Source: Simmondsia chinensis (taxonomy: Eukaryota > Streptophyta > Magnoliopsida > Caryophyllales > Simmondsiaceae). Taken from it: a stretch of 64,000 nt of DNA. The stretch is taken from contig JAGTTD010000012.1 of the NCBI GenBank assembly GCA_018398585.1, positions 19,353,036 through 19,417,035 of the forward strand, read 5' to 3'. The notes beneath the pieces were generated by a model. The model searched no databases. It was not told the DNA's origin and worked only from the letters and a program-made list of their open reading frames with translations. Both the position numbers and the translations under genes were made by a program. Shown piece after piece: positions 42,101 through 55,839 of the stretch (position 1 is its first letter; each line of letters begins with the position of its first letter).

Positions 42101-45100
42101 ATCTTAGAAAGGAAATTTTTGCCTTATTAAAATATTTGAAAATTTTAAATATTATTCAATATACTTTAATTTTTATCATATGAAAAACTATATTACCCTA
42201 TCTCGTTTGCCAATTAATTATATTGGTACATGAAAAAAAAAATAGTGGCTAAGGAGGAAATTCAAAGAAAATATTGAATAAATGAAGAATTATCAGGGTA
42301 TTTTCATTGAGAAAATTAGTGATTTATAATATAATTATTTAATTAATATATGAAAAGAAATATAATGTCGACTTAATAATAATGTTGGACTTTGGTTGCA
42401 AAGTTTTATATCATGTGAACATTGTAGTGAACGACAAAATGTGTCATATTACTGTTAAAATATTTTTTCTTTTGTTGTTTTAGATGGTCGTTTCGGTTTC
42501 ATTCGATACTGATATTATCGATTGTTTTGAGTATGCATCACTTTAAGAAAACTTTACTTATTAATTTACTATCCTTACTAATTGAGAAACTTGGATGGTT
42601 GACTACGTCAAGTTGGCACATTGATGATTTGTGATGGTTGAGATTTCGTATATTTGAACTTGAGTTTCTCTCAATGTGTATTTGCATGTGTTGCTCTAGT
42701 GTTAAATTAAAAGAGATTAATATGATCACTCTTGTTGTAATTGTATAGTTTTTTTTTTTTTTTGGATGAAAATATACTAGTTTTAAAAGGAATTACTATT
42801 GGTAGAATTATACCTAATTATTTCATTAATTTCTTTTGTACTTTGTCTCTATATGAGAAATTGAAGTATCTAATTGTTTTGTGTTTGCTTTGAATCAATT
42901 TCTCCACTCAATGTTGATTTATAATTCACGAGTTATGTATATGAAAAATGTGGTCTTTCTTGGTTTATGGACAATTTAGATAAAGTCATAATTATTATAA
43001 TGATCATTCTATACTTTATTGTCCTGTATAAGATGATTTGAATTTCATTATATGGAATTGTGAAATGAGTACTAGCCTTTTCTATATAAATGTTGCATAC
43101 TATTTGTAGCAACTTATTAAGTAAGATAGATATATAAAGATCTTATATGTTAGTAACATTAAAAAAAAAAAAGGTGTTGCTAAAGTTGTTGTAGAAACTT
43201 TACAAATAAGTGAGTAAAGAAAGATAACGATTAAATAAAATGGAAAAGAACTAATAAGCAAAATATCCAAAAGAATGGATAATGGACACTAAAGTAGATC
43301 TAAATGAAAATCCAAATGAACTAGTTGAATATTAGTGTTTGTTTGAGACCTCAACAATATCATAAGCATTAAGGGTCTTCAGAGGTTGCATAAAAGTCTA
43401 AGCTAAGGCTAGTTCTTTGTGTCGGTTATTTAATATGGTAGTATTTTCTGTTGATTTGGTGCAAAATAAAACACTATTTTAGGACTGGTGTTTATTTTGA
43501 CTTATACTTGGTAGCTATGGTTAAATACACTATGAATGGAGTAGTATGAATGAATAAAATTATTCTTATATCAGTTTCCAACATGATTTAATCTTCTACA
43601 TTGCTTGTGTGAGACTGCTAAAGTGAACTTTATGTGAAAATTTATATTCCATCTTTATAAGTCCTACACTACTTTGAGAGTAAATGTATTGCTAGTTTTA
43701 AGAAGTAAGATTCTCGGAAACAAAGTGGAGCTCCATTTGAGCTTAACGAGAAGACCTAATGAAGTATGTATGCATATAAAAATAGGTATTTAAAATATTT
43801 ATGATTCTAAGATAAACAAATGAAGTCACATTTTGATTACAGTGAATGATGGTGCGGTTGAATTAAAGATGCATGAGGTATACTATGAGCAATTCTTTTA
43901 ACAATTTATATATTAATGCTTCACTATGGGTATTTGAGGATGGCTATAGCCTAATACAATATGGATATGTGATGCTTTTATGATTGGACTCAATATCTAG
44001 AAATGAATTGGTATTCTCTCACTAGTGTAATTATGTGCATCTTATATATGAGAAAAAAAAAGGGATTGTTCAAATATTTGATATGTTGAGAGAAATGTGT
44101 AAGTCAACTAACTGCACTCATTTGTGGGTCAATCCGAGTTAGTATGATCAGCATTTTAATCTTTGTATGACTATTAAAATGTGGGGGTAGTTTATCCCTC
44201 AAAAAAAAAAAAAAAAGTTATATGACTTACGTTGCAACTGGTGGGATCATGTCTGTTTGAGTTGATTATGAGTACTTTGAGAAATAGTACAATTAAGCCC
44301 AACAATTTAACCTGAATTTGCTATTTGTGACAAGTTCCACACTTGGTAATTATATAATGGTTGTTCGGACCATATTGTGCTTGTTAGGTTGTAGAGTTGG
44401 CATTGTTGTTGATAATATCTTCACACCGTGACAAATGCATGCTCAAGCAATTTTAGCTGTAGTGATTAAGAGATACTTGATGTAAAAGAATCATGAACAT
44501 GAAGTTCTAAAATGTGAGAATTTTGGTTAAGTTAAAAACTTAACCATTGTACTCCTCTCTTGACGTCCAACTCAACCACTGTATTTGAAAATTTTTGGTG
44601 AAATTTTGTAAAGAAGTTGGCATTAAGAATTGAACTTAAAAGTTCAAATCAAGACAATTTCCTAAATTTTGGTTTTTTGATGTTTCCGTGATTTTTGTAC
44701 AAAGTCATTACTTAAATGAATACATTGGTTGTTTTGAAAGATGAATTGATGGGCGATAATAGAAAGCAATAAGAGAAGAAAAAACACTTCATATGTTAGT
44801 GCTTAGCAGAAATTAAATACTCTGCATTACAATAGTGAAGTGCCTTTGAGAAATGCAAATTGGTATTTCTTTAGCAGTTTTATGTAAAGTCATTCTTTAC
44901 TAGTTTATGAGAATTGCCTAGGATTGTTTGAATATTTGAAAGGCATTATGAATAACGTATACTTGGTGTTCATTATGTTGAGAAAGGCATAGCATTCTAA
45001 TTGATTTTTGATCCAGGTGAATTAAGAAGATTATATTCACCATTAGATGTGCTATGCAATGGAATTCCAGTGAGTGGAAAGATGAAAAGCTTGCTCCATT

Positions 45101-45831
45101 ATAAAGTCAAGATTGATTGAGTTGAAAGGAACAAGCAACGATGATGAGCATCTGATATCAGAAGAAGAAGAAAAGCAAGAATCGCGGATCTGCTTACAAA
45201 AGGGCAGACATGCCTATGTGTTGTTAATTATCGAGGGGGGTGGGACTGAAGCCCATAAATTAATCACCACAGTGGAAACCCGTCCTCAGAGGTATGGCGA
45301 TCCCATGAATGAGGTTCAACGGGTACAAACAAAACTAATGCGTGGTTGAAAGAGCACAAATTATTTTAATTATAGCGAGGTATTCTCGGGTCCCATTCCT
45401 AAGGTGAGGTGCTCTTTACTGTGATGTTTAAGGCAAAGTTTTTTTTTTAAACTCTAAATGAACCTGAAGGCATATTATTAGCGGGGTGTTGATCACAGAT
45501 CACCCTTGGAGGGTTCACCTACGTGAGTGTGGTGGTGGGGTCACCACTGTGGGAAATGGGCTATTCCCTAATGACACTCATGAGACAAGATTTCGTGCGC
45601 ATGACCGTAACGCGCCCTACTGATAGAACTTTACAACTACCAGTATTCTGTGTGTGTGATGGGTCTAAACCTTACTACAAGGGGCCTAGTTCAAAGCTCT
45701 TATGCTACTATGGTTTCTTCAGGTTGAAGCTTGTTTACATTAAGTGTTGGTTCAAACCCGAAAGGTACCTACATATATTAACAGAGTACAATGCTCACTA
45801 AATTCTAAAATTTTTAAATCATGTGGGGGAT
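42101..45831. other. Core of the gene-poor LTR element
   Basis: AT-rich, with A runs at 43160 and 44200. ORFs at 45113-45349 and 45523-45801 are open but without a recognised family. No tRNA-Met primer site follows the left LTR. Confidence 0.5.
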
Positions 45832-46545
45832 TGTTGGAAAAATTATGTATTGTATTGATTTAAAAAAAACTATTTTTATATTATTTATTTTGTTTCCAGA
45901 ATACTTAATATTCAATATTAATATGATATTAATTTATGTTTTAAATGTTTGGAACGTTTATTACCATTGCATTGAAAGAGCAAATAACATTTAGTGGGAT
46001 TAATTTGTGTTTGACCATAATAATCAATGAAGGATATAAATTAGGTACATACTTATGACTATATAAGCATATGTGTTTGATGAGAAAATTGTACAACAAT
46101 ATTATGAAATATTTTATTCTTTCAATCCCCTCTACTCTTGTAAAAAATAGTGAGCTTAGTAGTTGTAGTTCGGGGATCTTTCATTGCTGCACTGATAGAG
46201 GTTCGACAGGTTGTTGAATCCTGGGAAAGGAGCGCGTTTAAGCTTAATAGCAATACTCGTGCAGGAGGGGCATTTCCTTTCTAAGGAGAGCGTTCTCACG
46301 TGCCTCAACCCAAAGATATGTTTTCCTAAACCCTTCCTCTGTTTACTTTGTTTTCCATATATATATAATTGTTGTTTGTATCAAGTTGTCAATTCATGAT
46401 CTGATGAAATTTTGACGTAGCTATATTGTATTTTCTTGTTCTACAGTTATTGATGTATTAGTACTATTCCTTAGTTGATGTAAGTTAATATATATTTCAT
46501 TTTAATAGTATGTTATTTGATGAATATTATAAAATATTTACAACA
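45832..46545 (+). repeat. Right LTR of the gene-poor element
   Basis: 714 bp, same ends as the left LTR with scattered substitutions. Confidence 0.9.
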
Positions 46546-46599
46546 TCATCAACATATCTGCTGAGTTTTTGTTGCCATTAATTTGTCCAAACATAATTT

Positions 46600-47350
46600 A
46601 TAATGTCTTTCTAGACTGATGAGAGTTCAAGCACGAAAAAGATACAAGTATTGTATCAATTTTATGGATGATTACTCAAGCTATTAATATGTATGCCTAT
46701 TGAGACATATGCCTGAATTCTCTGAAAAGTTAAAAGAGTTTAAGGATGAAGTTTACCTACCAAATTACTTTGATCAAATCAAGGCGGCCAATACCTTTTA
46801 GAATAGTTCTTAGATTTCCTTATTGTAAATAGTGTTGCAAAAAAGAGATATAAAATTTTATTTTATATGATAAGATCAATGGTAAGTCGTGCTACTTGAC
46901 CTATCTTGTTTTAGATATATTCCCTATATGATTGCTTACTTGAACTTGGTTTCTGACAAATCAGTTTCTAAAATCGTAGGGCAGTTGCAGAAACGGCGAA
47001 AGCCTAGTATTGGATACGAATTTGGGGATGTTTGGACCACGTGTTAGTCGAAACCAATGTCCCAAAAACTTAATTTATTCAATTTTAAATATTAACTAAA
47101 CAAAATTATTTTATTTATTTAATGCCTGATAGTTTTTACGAGTCAAACATACATATGATTGTTTCCTAAAATGTTCCATGAGATGGACGTAGTCCAAGAC
47201 AACATATCAAAGTTTGGTTAAAGTGGTCAATGAGATTGAGCCACAAACTTAAATCAAAATTCTTATATGTTGTCAAAGTATGTTCGTAGTCAGTGATGAG
47301 TTTGGAATACTTGTCTGATAAGATTATATGATGATACTTTAGATGACTTA
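46600..47350 (+). pseudogene. Ty1/copia integrase remnant
   Basis: In shifting frames: INFMDDYSSY and PEFSEKLKEFKDEV, matching the first catalytic Asp region of copia integrase, then near 46990-47035 RRKPSIGYEFGDVW, matching the RKPSLxYLRVWG motif. Many stops. Its source element is not delimited. Confidence 0.6.
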
Positions 47351-48050
47351 TATGGATCATGTGGATAGAGATCCAAAAGAATCAGATTGGTGTTTGTCAA
47401 TAAAATTGGAACGTTGATTGGATTGCTATGATTATTTATTCCTTAATTGCTATCAGAAATACATAATTCATCCTATTAAAGATGATAACTCCAAATCCCG
47501 AGATTATCTCACTCGTGCACCTAGTGTTTGTCTAGGTGATAAAGTAGGTTCAAAAGCAAGCAAATCATAATGATTTTTTTTTTTTTTTTTTTTTTTTGTC
47601 TAGTGTTCAAGTTTCTTCATCTTTTGGTGCCTTGCAATCAATTTATCAAAATTTGGAATTCTTTTTTTACACAATACAAAATGATTTTTTTTTTTTTTTA
47701 ATTTTAATGTACTCAAAAGTGAGGTCTCATTGAGAGGGCCAAAATCCTTTGTACGACGGTAACGGGAACAAAACATTCAATATGGAATCTATAGTATCTT
47801 TTAAGATATAAATATTCCCTTAAGTAGATTTATGAGTGTTGAAAACTTCGAAAATGCTTATAGTGAGTATAAAGAAGCTAGTGGAAGTGAACAACACCCA
47901 ATGTAAAAATATAATCCGATTGTGCAGCATGTATCTTATGATGGTAATGATGATGATAAAGAAGTATTAGTTAATCGTTTACTACAATATAGAGTATGCG
48001 GACAATAATTTTGATGGATGATTAACCAATTAGTACATTCAAAGAAAGCT
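47351..48050. other. Unassigned decayed sequence
   Basis: AT-rich, with T runs at 47574-47597 and 47684-47698. It may include the N-terminal part of the MULE remnant that follows. Confidence 0.4.
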
Positions 48051-48499
48051 TGAAAACGACTTTGAAGATGAAATATTATGTTAGTCTTCATGCTTTTGTT
48101 TGAGAATTTGCACAATGATGAAGGTTCTAGCACAAAGGCTTCAAAATATGATTTTTACTTTAATCCTCTTGATGGAAAGTTTCCCATTAGGTTTCAATTT
48201 AATAAAAAGAAAGAGTTGTAGTACATTGTGAATTCATACTAGATTAGAAGAAATTAATCAAGGTAGTGGATTTGAAGCCACATCTTCTAGTACTGAAGCG
48301 CAAGTGAGGAAGTCCTTTAGGCATGTCTTCACAATTATAAAGGAGCTTGTGAAGACACAATTGTCAATTTCTTTACATGTCATTGCATAAGTTATTGCCG
48401 AAATAGCTTGGTTAGCTAGCTAGAAGGCAATTGATGAAACTTTTGGCACTTCTGGAAAGTCATATTCAAGGCTTTCCTAATTTATGGAAACATGCAAGC

Positions 48500-48932
48500 A
48501 TTCAAATTATGGCATTGAAGCTTGGGTGAAGAGCATCAAAACCTCAGACCCTTCAGTTGTGATATATGATATAGTGTTTTGGGCGTTCAAGGTTGCCAAA
48601 ATGGGGTTAAGCGTTGCATGCGGATCATCTTAGTTGATGGCACACATACGATATGTATAAGGGCGCATTGTTGATTGCTACTAAAATTGATATTAACAAC
48701 CAAATGTTGCCTTAAACATTTCTACTTGTACAAAGAGATCATAAAGATACTTGGTCATAGTTCATGACAAATACTAAGAAATATGTCACAAGGAATGATA
48801 ATTATGTGTCATCTCTAATTGCCATGCTGGAATTACAACACAATGAATGGAAGGGATTAGGTGAGTCACATACTCATCATAGTATCTGCTCAAGGCACTC
48901 GGGATCTATCTTAAAATTAGGTTGTATGCTAT
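48500..48932 (+). pseudogene. MULE (MuDR-type) transposase remnant
   Basis: In shifting frames: VFWAFKVAKMG, then ILVDGTHT and YKGALLIATKIDINNQMLP, which correspond to the DGTHLxGKYxGxLLxA core with the first catalytic Asp, then SSLIAMLELQ. The open part 48764-48970 runs into an inserted copia LTR. Non-functional. Confidence 0.72.
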
Positions 48933-49899
48933 TGTTAGAACAGTATGGTAAATCACACAAAAACAGTTAGGGAAATATAAGACATGTATCTATTTCAGTC
49001 ACCGACTTCAAAGTGCGTAGCGAACCACTTTCCTTAAGACTTATTTCGTAGATACTGAAATAGTCTTAGAGATACAATGAAACCCAAAACAAAGTGAGAG
49101 TAAAAATGGAGAGAGGAAAGATGACCGAGACTTTTAATAGAAGAGAGAATGTAAGTTTTTCAAGTCAAGTTTTTCCATACTTTAATCTTGGGAAAGGAGG
49201 GGTTATTTATAGTTTTCAAGTGTCTTTTCATAAAGAGACACATCCCTTCATGAAAAAACACATCCCTTCATGAAGGGACACATCCTATCACGAAGAAACA
49301 GACCTCTTCACCCAAAAGACACCAAATCATCTTTTGTTTATTTTGAAAATACACTAACAATACCCCACCATTTTCAAACTATAAAATACATACGTTCCCA
49401 TACAAATATCATCTCGGAATAAAAGGAATTATTTATCATAAATGAGAGTGTTTTCGGATTAAACTCTCACCTAGTGAAGACACGTCATAGTTAATCAAAG
49501 CGAAATGGTGGACTATGCTTTGAACCATACGAGTCCATTTGACTAATCATACATGTCTCCACACATAAGACTTATTCCTTACAACACACCTCATCTTCAA
49601 TTGACATATTTTAGGCCTTTTGTCCTGTACCTTCCATGAGTGTAACAGAGTCAAACCCATGTCATTAAAACACTTCTTAAAGCTGTCAAACTTTACACTC
49701 ATTTAGGTAGACACCATTGATCATGTCCCTGCAACATGACATTCAATAATTTCCTTGTGTCCATTAAGAGCATACGCTTAATCTCTTTTTTCCTTTGTCA
49801 CAGGTTACCAAGCACTACACCTGGGATGGAACGTTACTTTTAGTGCTTGCAATCACACGGATGATGGAACTCTCTCATTGAATACAAGTCTTGGCGTTG

Positions 49900-50330
49900 T
49901 ACCAGGGCGTTGGGTGATGGGTGACTAAAATTGATAGGTTTACCCATCCCTTTACTCGTATTTATTAAATCACTTCAGTAAGGGATCCGCTAGATTCTGA
50001 CTCACATTTTCAAAAGTCCACAATGATCACTCAATCTTTCATAAGTTGTTTCACATAATTATGTCTCACACTAATGTGTCCGGACTTTTCAATTATACAT
50101 GTCACACTTATGCATTTGAAAGCATAGCCTCACCATCACAATGGATAGAAATAGATGATGTTGGCTTATGCCACAAAGGAACATTAAACAAAATATGCTT
50201 TAATCATTCTACTTCTTTACAAGTAGAAATCAGAGCAATATATTCTACAATCATGGAGGAATTAATAATACATTTGTTTCTTAAAATCCCAAGAGACAAC
50301 ACCCCCACCATATTGTAATATCCATTAGCT
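49900..50330 (-). pseudogene. Copia RNase H, C-terminal end of pol
   Basis: Minus-strand frames read VEYIALISTCKEVE, LKHILFNVPLWHKPTSS, ISIHCDGEAM and QNLADPLLK, matching the copia motifs TMEAEYVAL, HCDNQSA and NLADPLTK. Stops and a frameshift break it. Confidence 0.75.
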
Positions 50331-52999
50331 TGTATAAGCGTAGTCTTCCTTATCAAGGATACGACTGGCATCCGAGTATTCTTCTAAGTAGAAGAATACC
50401 CATTAAAATAATACCATTATCCATAGTTATTTCAGTACCTTATGTACCACATGCCAGTAAACTTTACTTGCATTGCTAGTTATATATACTTAGCTTTCCA
50501 ATAACAAAAGCTATATCAAGCTTTTTCATGCTCAATTGTGCTACTAAAGTACCTTCATCTAGTACTAAATATCCATACCAAATATCAACATATAATCAAC
50601 ATACAAAAATATAATGACTCATTTATCATTATTAAACTTGCTACACACGCATTCATCCGATTCATTTATTACCATTTTACAAAAATGACATCACAAGACT
50701 TTATAGCCTCGTTATAGGATCATATTCTATAACACAATAATATGGAACTTGACCATCCATGTTGTCCACTTCATACAACCAAAATTTATAAAAATCTAGA
50801 TTAAAAGATTTATCTTCCCTTGCTCTTTTAGTTCTTCTATGTTCTAAAGCCTTTTTATGGATTTCTTCCCTCATAACATGATTTTCATCATATCACAAAG
50901 AGATGTCATTTTCTGTCAAAATTCAATCTTTCAATCTAGGAAAACTTTTACATCTTAATATATTTTACTTCATATTATCATAATGCATTATCATTTCATC
51001 AGTATCAATGAAAGATTTAAATTATGCACTCATCCATATTTACATCCAAGAACTTCAATTTACCTATAATTAAATCATATGAATCATCATGCTATTTATA
51101 TACATCAAACCTTATGGGTAACGTATAAAATATCATAATTTCATATTTTTATACTCTTGAAATTTGCTACTTTGATGATTAACAGCATCATGGCACATGG
51201 ATATTTTCATGTAAAATTGCGCTCAATTTGAGTATTTAATTCACAAGACATAATATCATTAGAACAATATAAAATGTATAATTGTCTTTCATGATCCACT
51301 AATTTTATTCCACTTAAATTTATACCACTTTCATTTTTACCAAGTAAACAGAAAGCATTCATGTTAACAATTAAAATCACAAAAATTCATGATTGCATTA
51401 ACATGCATACACATATTAATTGCATAACCACATTAATATCCACGCTTATACCTAAATTGTATTTCATATTTATGAATATGCATTTATTAATTACATTAAA
51501 TGTATATTCATTAACTTTGTAACTCCATTAATATATATAAATACTTATACTCAAATTTTTTTCTATAAGTATGAACATACATGCGTTAAACCTCAATTTA
51601 ATAACTCTTCATACTACAAATTCTTGAGATTTACAATGCATACATAATATATAAATTGTATTATTATTATATTTACCAATAATGTATACACATTATTTTG
51701 TTTTAACCATCATAATTCTATGAGAATTAAAATTCTGGTTATACATTTTTACCAATTTGCAATAATCATATATCCATAATTTAATGCCTTATAGAAGTTA
51801 AACAAGTTACTATCTATCAATCATTATGAACATGTATCATCGACCACACACATTTGCTTGACTTTAGTGTCAGCATTTATGCATGCAATATTCAATGGGG
51901 CATTATATTGCAATGTAAACATGTAAATATTACATTATTTCACACATATGCAAATGTTTATGAATATCAAAGGAACAACTACTTACAAAGTGAATATGCG
52001 GTTCACAACAATAAAAATCAAACTTTTGATTACCATTAAATTACCTTTAATTTCGTTCACTTAATTATATATTTATATTATGAATTTAAATTATGAATAC
52101 ATTTTCATATTCTATGAAAAATCCATTGTTCCTTTCTGCATATAATTGTATACCTAAATTTTTATAATGGTATGATATAAAATAAATCACAAACTAAAGC
52201 ATGAACAAGTACTTCTTTACATACAAACATACACAAGATGCATCCTTATTGATATAATATATCTTCACAAGATATCTTCCTTTTTGCATGTGTTTTTTAG
52301 CAAACAAAATCGAATATAACTGTAAAAGCAGTTGAATTGGCTTTTAACATGTATGTGCAAAATATTTATAAGTAATAATTTTATGAAATAAAACTATGTT
52401 ATCACATACATATATGCCCTTTCAACCCTTTTTTTTATTACCAATTCATAATAAAAATTCAATAATTGTGTGTCCACAATTCATAATTTGGCAGATTTAA
52501 CTCATTAATCTATTTACGATTTATTATTAGTTTTGGTATCGTTTCGGCATCTGGTTTCAACAACTATGCAGAATAAGGAATTTCCTATCTAGCATCGCCT
52601 CAATGTCTAGTTTCAACAACCACCCAAAACATGTTTTTGATATTACCAATTTAATTTGCTTACAATCGTTAATTAAATTGCAAAATTTATATATTAGTAC
52701 TTAACCATCATTGCGGTTGTAATATCAAAACCCGCATTAATTATTTAATTTTTGTTGAATTGTACACAGGATTGTATGCATTTGAGTGGATAAGATGTTT
52801 TACCATTGTTGTCGCTGGTGACGAGGGTCCAAAACCCACTTGTAATACTAACAAGTCATTTATGATATCAATTTGAAGACCGCTGATCATTTTTTTTTAA
52901 TATTTTTTATTTTTCTTTTGTTAAATTAATATGATACTTTTCTCAAAAATTAATGTGATAAAACATCATATGATTCAAAGGCATTAGATGATAGATTTA
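50331..52999. other. AT-rich core of the copia element
   Basis: Very AT-rich and without readable pol domains; presumably the decayed 5' part of pol and gag. ORF 51854-52039 has no recognisable content. Confidence 0.45.
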
Positions 53000-53056
53000 T
53001 GATAACAATATGGTAAATCACACAAAAAACAGTTTGGGAAATATAAGACGGGTATC

Positions 53057-53523
53057 TGTTTACGACAAATTTAGTCAGTGTGCTTATTTGTCGTATTGGA
53101 GTTCGGTATGGGATGGGTTCGTAAGAATGAGCTGAACTCAAGCTCTTAGAGGCATGACCACCAAAATCCCCTTTTCCGCTAGGATTGACTTGCTCGTGGT
53201 TTTTGTTCTTTTCCTCATTTGTATCCCTCATTCTTTGGGAGGGCTTCCCTTTATATAGACATTTTGTGGTGCTTGTTCCTGGAAGCTCGTTTTTGGGAAC
53301 CTGCTTCTGGGCACCTATTTTGGGGCGCCCATTTCGGGGTGCTTGCTTCTGTGCATCGATTTCTGGACGCCCATCTTGGGGCGCCCATTTCTGGGCACCT
53401 TTTTTAGATCATACATTCGTGCCTGGCAGGTATAAGTGCGAACACATGTTCGAGTTAGGGCGCCCATTGTGGGGAGTCCCTTTTTGTTCACCCATTTGTG
53501 TTTAGGAGGTGCAAAAATAAACA
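53057..53523 (+). mobile_element. Solo LTR inside the copia 5' LTR (467 bp)
   Basis: Starts TGTTTACGACAAATT and ends CAAAAATAAACA. Perfect 5-bp duplication gtatc at 53052-53056 and 53524-53528; the 48933 LTR has the empty site. A TATA box (CTTTATATAGAC) near 53250 suggests the plus orientation. The second half carries GGGGCGCCCAT-type repeats. Confidence 0.85.
53290..53480. repeat. GGCGCCC-rich short repeats in the solo LTR
   Basis: Irregular units of about 16-20 bp, such as ttttggggcgcccatttc and tcttggggcgcccatttc, with palindromic GGGCGCCC cores. Confidence 0.75.
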
Positions 53524-54087
53524 GTATCTATTTCAATCACCGGCTTCAAGGCGTGTAGGGGACCACTTTTCCTTAAGATTTATTTTATGGATATCAAAAT
53601 AGTCTCAGATATACAATGAAACCCAAAACAAAGTGAAAGTAAGAGCGTAGAGAGGAAAGATGATCGAGACTTTTAATATAAGAAAGAATGTAGGTTTTTC
53701 AAGTCATGTTTTCATACTTTAATTTTGGAAAAGGAGGGGGTATTTATAGTTTTCAAGTGTCTTTTCATGAAGAGACACATTCCTTCACGAAGTGACACGC
53801 CTCTTCACTCAAAAGATACCAAATCAACTTTTGTTTATTTTGAAAATACAGCAATATATATTACTATGAAGATTCTCATGGAATATGCTTCAATGCAAGA
53901 TTAACCCAGAAAGTTCGAAACCAATTTAAAATTGCATAGGCAATATATGCTCTAGAATCTTATAAGATCCTTGTTGCGGAACACATGTTGGAGATGAGAA
54001 AAAGATTAGGGCTAGGTTTTGATGGCTATGATCCACATATTTTGTGTGCTGTGCTTCGATAGATTAGGGGCTTGTTTGTTCGATATT

Positions 54088-55388
54088 TGATGTGGTTTTA
54101 AAGCGTGTTTTAAAACCGTCTACTCACAAGTGTAAGAGATCGTCCTAGCTTCGTCGGGTATACAGGTCGTACCTATAGGGAATCATGTAAAGTTAGACTT
54201 AGTGATTGATGAGCAGTTTGAATTTTTTGATTTTTTGTTGTTTGAATAAATTGTTAGCTAGATTAATAAAACTGAATTAAGCAAATGTGACAATTCAATT
54301 GAGGCTAGTTTAAGGAGTGAATTTAGGGCAGCTTAACACGTATCCCGTCATTATAGTTTACTTAGGACGATGATTTGAAGGATTTAGGCTACAAGCTCTA
54401 AGCCTGTGGTTAATATATAAATTAGGGCTTAGGATAATGAACTAGTCTAAAGGTATAGCCTATCTTAGCACCCTAGATGTAGCATAGGTTATCTCATTAG
54501 CACTACTTAATTCCTTTGTTACTCATAATTCAATATTAATATATATATATATAGAAGATTGGGTTTTGGGTTGGGTACAACCTCAAACCTGATCACGTGT
54601 GAATTCCTGTTATTTTAGGGTCTAGGCTACAAGCACAAGACTAATCACTGCAAAGTTGAAGACCTAGTCATGGCTACAAGCACACATACAGAAATATCCA
54701 ACAATCATAAAGAACTCCCCATAGGGGTGCGAATATAACATAACTAAACCAATTGTCAAAAGTATAATATAAATCTGGGATATGGGCGGCTACCCGCCCT
54801 TCATCCCTAAACTAAGAAAGTTTACTTCTCCGTGGGAGTTTTACACATCATTAAAATTAGAGAAAAGAAGACACTATGCGTAAAATAAACAAAAGAATAA
54901 ACTCCCTTAATCTTCGTGTTTATGCTAATCCAAACCTGAATTCTCCGGGTATAAGGCCCAATCGATCGGCCATCCGATCGATCGACTAAAAGCGCCGATT
55001 GATCGGTGAGCTCACGCAAAGCTTTCGATCGATCGGTGCTTTTGGCCGATCGATCAGTATGTTCTCGGTTAGTTTCTCTTACCGCGAGCTGATGATTGAT
55101 CAGTTCTCCAAGCCCCTTTTCTCGATTAAGCACCGAAGCGCTATGGGATGTACTCGGTCCACCGAATTATGACCCGATGGGTTTTTCTTTTGCATAAGTG
55201 GTTGGGTTTCTCCAATTAGTCATTCAAATATGCTTCAGTAACTCTTGATTTTGCCGGAGTTCTTCTTTTGTCCGCTTTGATGAGTTCCACATGGAAAATG
55301 TACATAAATAACAACCAAATACACATGTAGAGGCCAAATATATGACATGAATGGGAAATAAAATATATAAAAAAAATCAAGCGCATCA
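54088..55388 (-). repeat. 3' LTR of the Athila/Tat-like element
   Basis: On the minus strand it starts TGATGCGCTTGA directly after the purine tract gggtttggggatat (55389-55403) and ends CCACATCA. Near its end it has the words tatacccgacgaagctagg and ctcttacacttgtgag, familiar from Athila-type LTRs. The other LTR is outside the window. Confidence 0.75.
54950..55110. repeat. Cluster of GATCGATCGG palindromes in the LTR
   Basis: Six or more units of the type ccgatcgatcg or gattgatcgg within 160 bp, spaced 17-35 bp. A second cluster lies at 57395-57500 in the same element. Confidence 0.85.
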
Positions 55389-55839
55389 ATATCCCCAAAC
55401 CCACACATTGCTTGTCCTCAAGCAAGATTCAATTTAGACTAGCTACTAGCGGAAAAGTCGAGTTAGGCATTTAACCGCAAAGATCACTTGTGAAAATTAT
55501 TGTTCGATCATACTTGAGAGTGTATTTGAGAGTAGCGAATCCTTATGCGACGTTGTTATTACACTAGTTTTAACTTAAGTGTCTATCATTAAGGTCTTTT
55601 TACTAGTGAGTGATCTTAGAACTTCTCTCCCGTTCGTCTTACTTCAAAACCCTCCAACTTTAAAAAGACATAAAGGTAATAAGTAAAAAAATAAGTTATC
55701 CTAACCCTTCACTGCTAATCAGTAGTAAAATCAAAAGGCTTATCTTTTCTCTCTTATTTTTCCCTTTTCCTTTTTTTATTTTTTATTTTTATATATATAT
55801 TTTTCACTCGGTTAGGCGTGTCTCCTTTAGATCTATGTA

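Larger units (their letters stand above)
41385..46545 (+). mobile_element. LTR retroelement without recognisable genes (5161 bp)
   Basis: LTRs 41385-42100 and 45832-46545 (both TGTTGGAAA...TTACAACA, about 715 bp) are near-identical direct repeats. Perfect 5-bp duplication tcatc at 41380-41384 and 46546-46550. A G-rich polypurine tract (atgtgggggat) precedes the right LTR. The 3.7-kb core has only short ORFs and no clear gag or pol, so it resembles a LARD or a fully decayed element. The left end is 319 bp upstream of the host start codon. Confidence 0.9.
48933..53850 (-). mobile_element. Ty1/copia element, decayed
   Basis: LTR copies at 48933-49359 and 53000-53850 are direct repeats (tatggtaaatcacac ... 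tttgtttattttgaaaatac). On the minus strand a polypurine tract (gtttgaaaatggtggggtat) precedes the 48933 copy, which is therefore the 3' LTR. Copia RNase H is recognisable near 49900-50330. The right LTR is enlarged by a solo LTR. Outer flanks gctat and gcaat may be a 5-bp duplication with one change. Confidence 0.8.

Noticed and set aside
53185..53505. 106-codon ORF with repeated Gly-Arg-Pro-Phe segments
   Set aside because: It lies within a solo LTR and its repeats come from the GGGGCGCCC DNA motif.
54822..55133. 103-codon ORF with repeated Asp-Arg-Ser
   Set aside because: It is a translation of the GATCGATCGG cluster in the LTR, not a gene.
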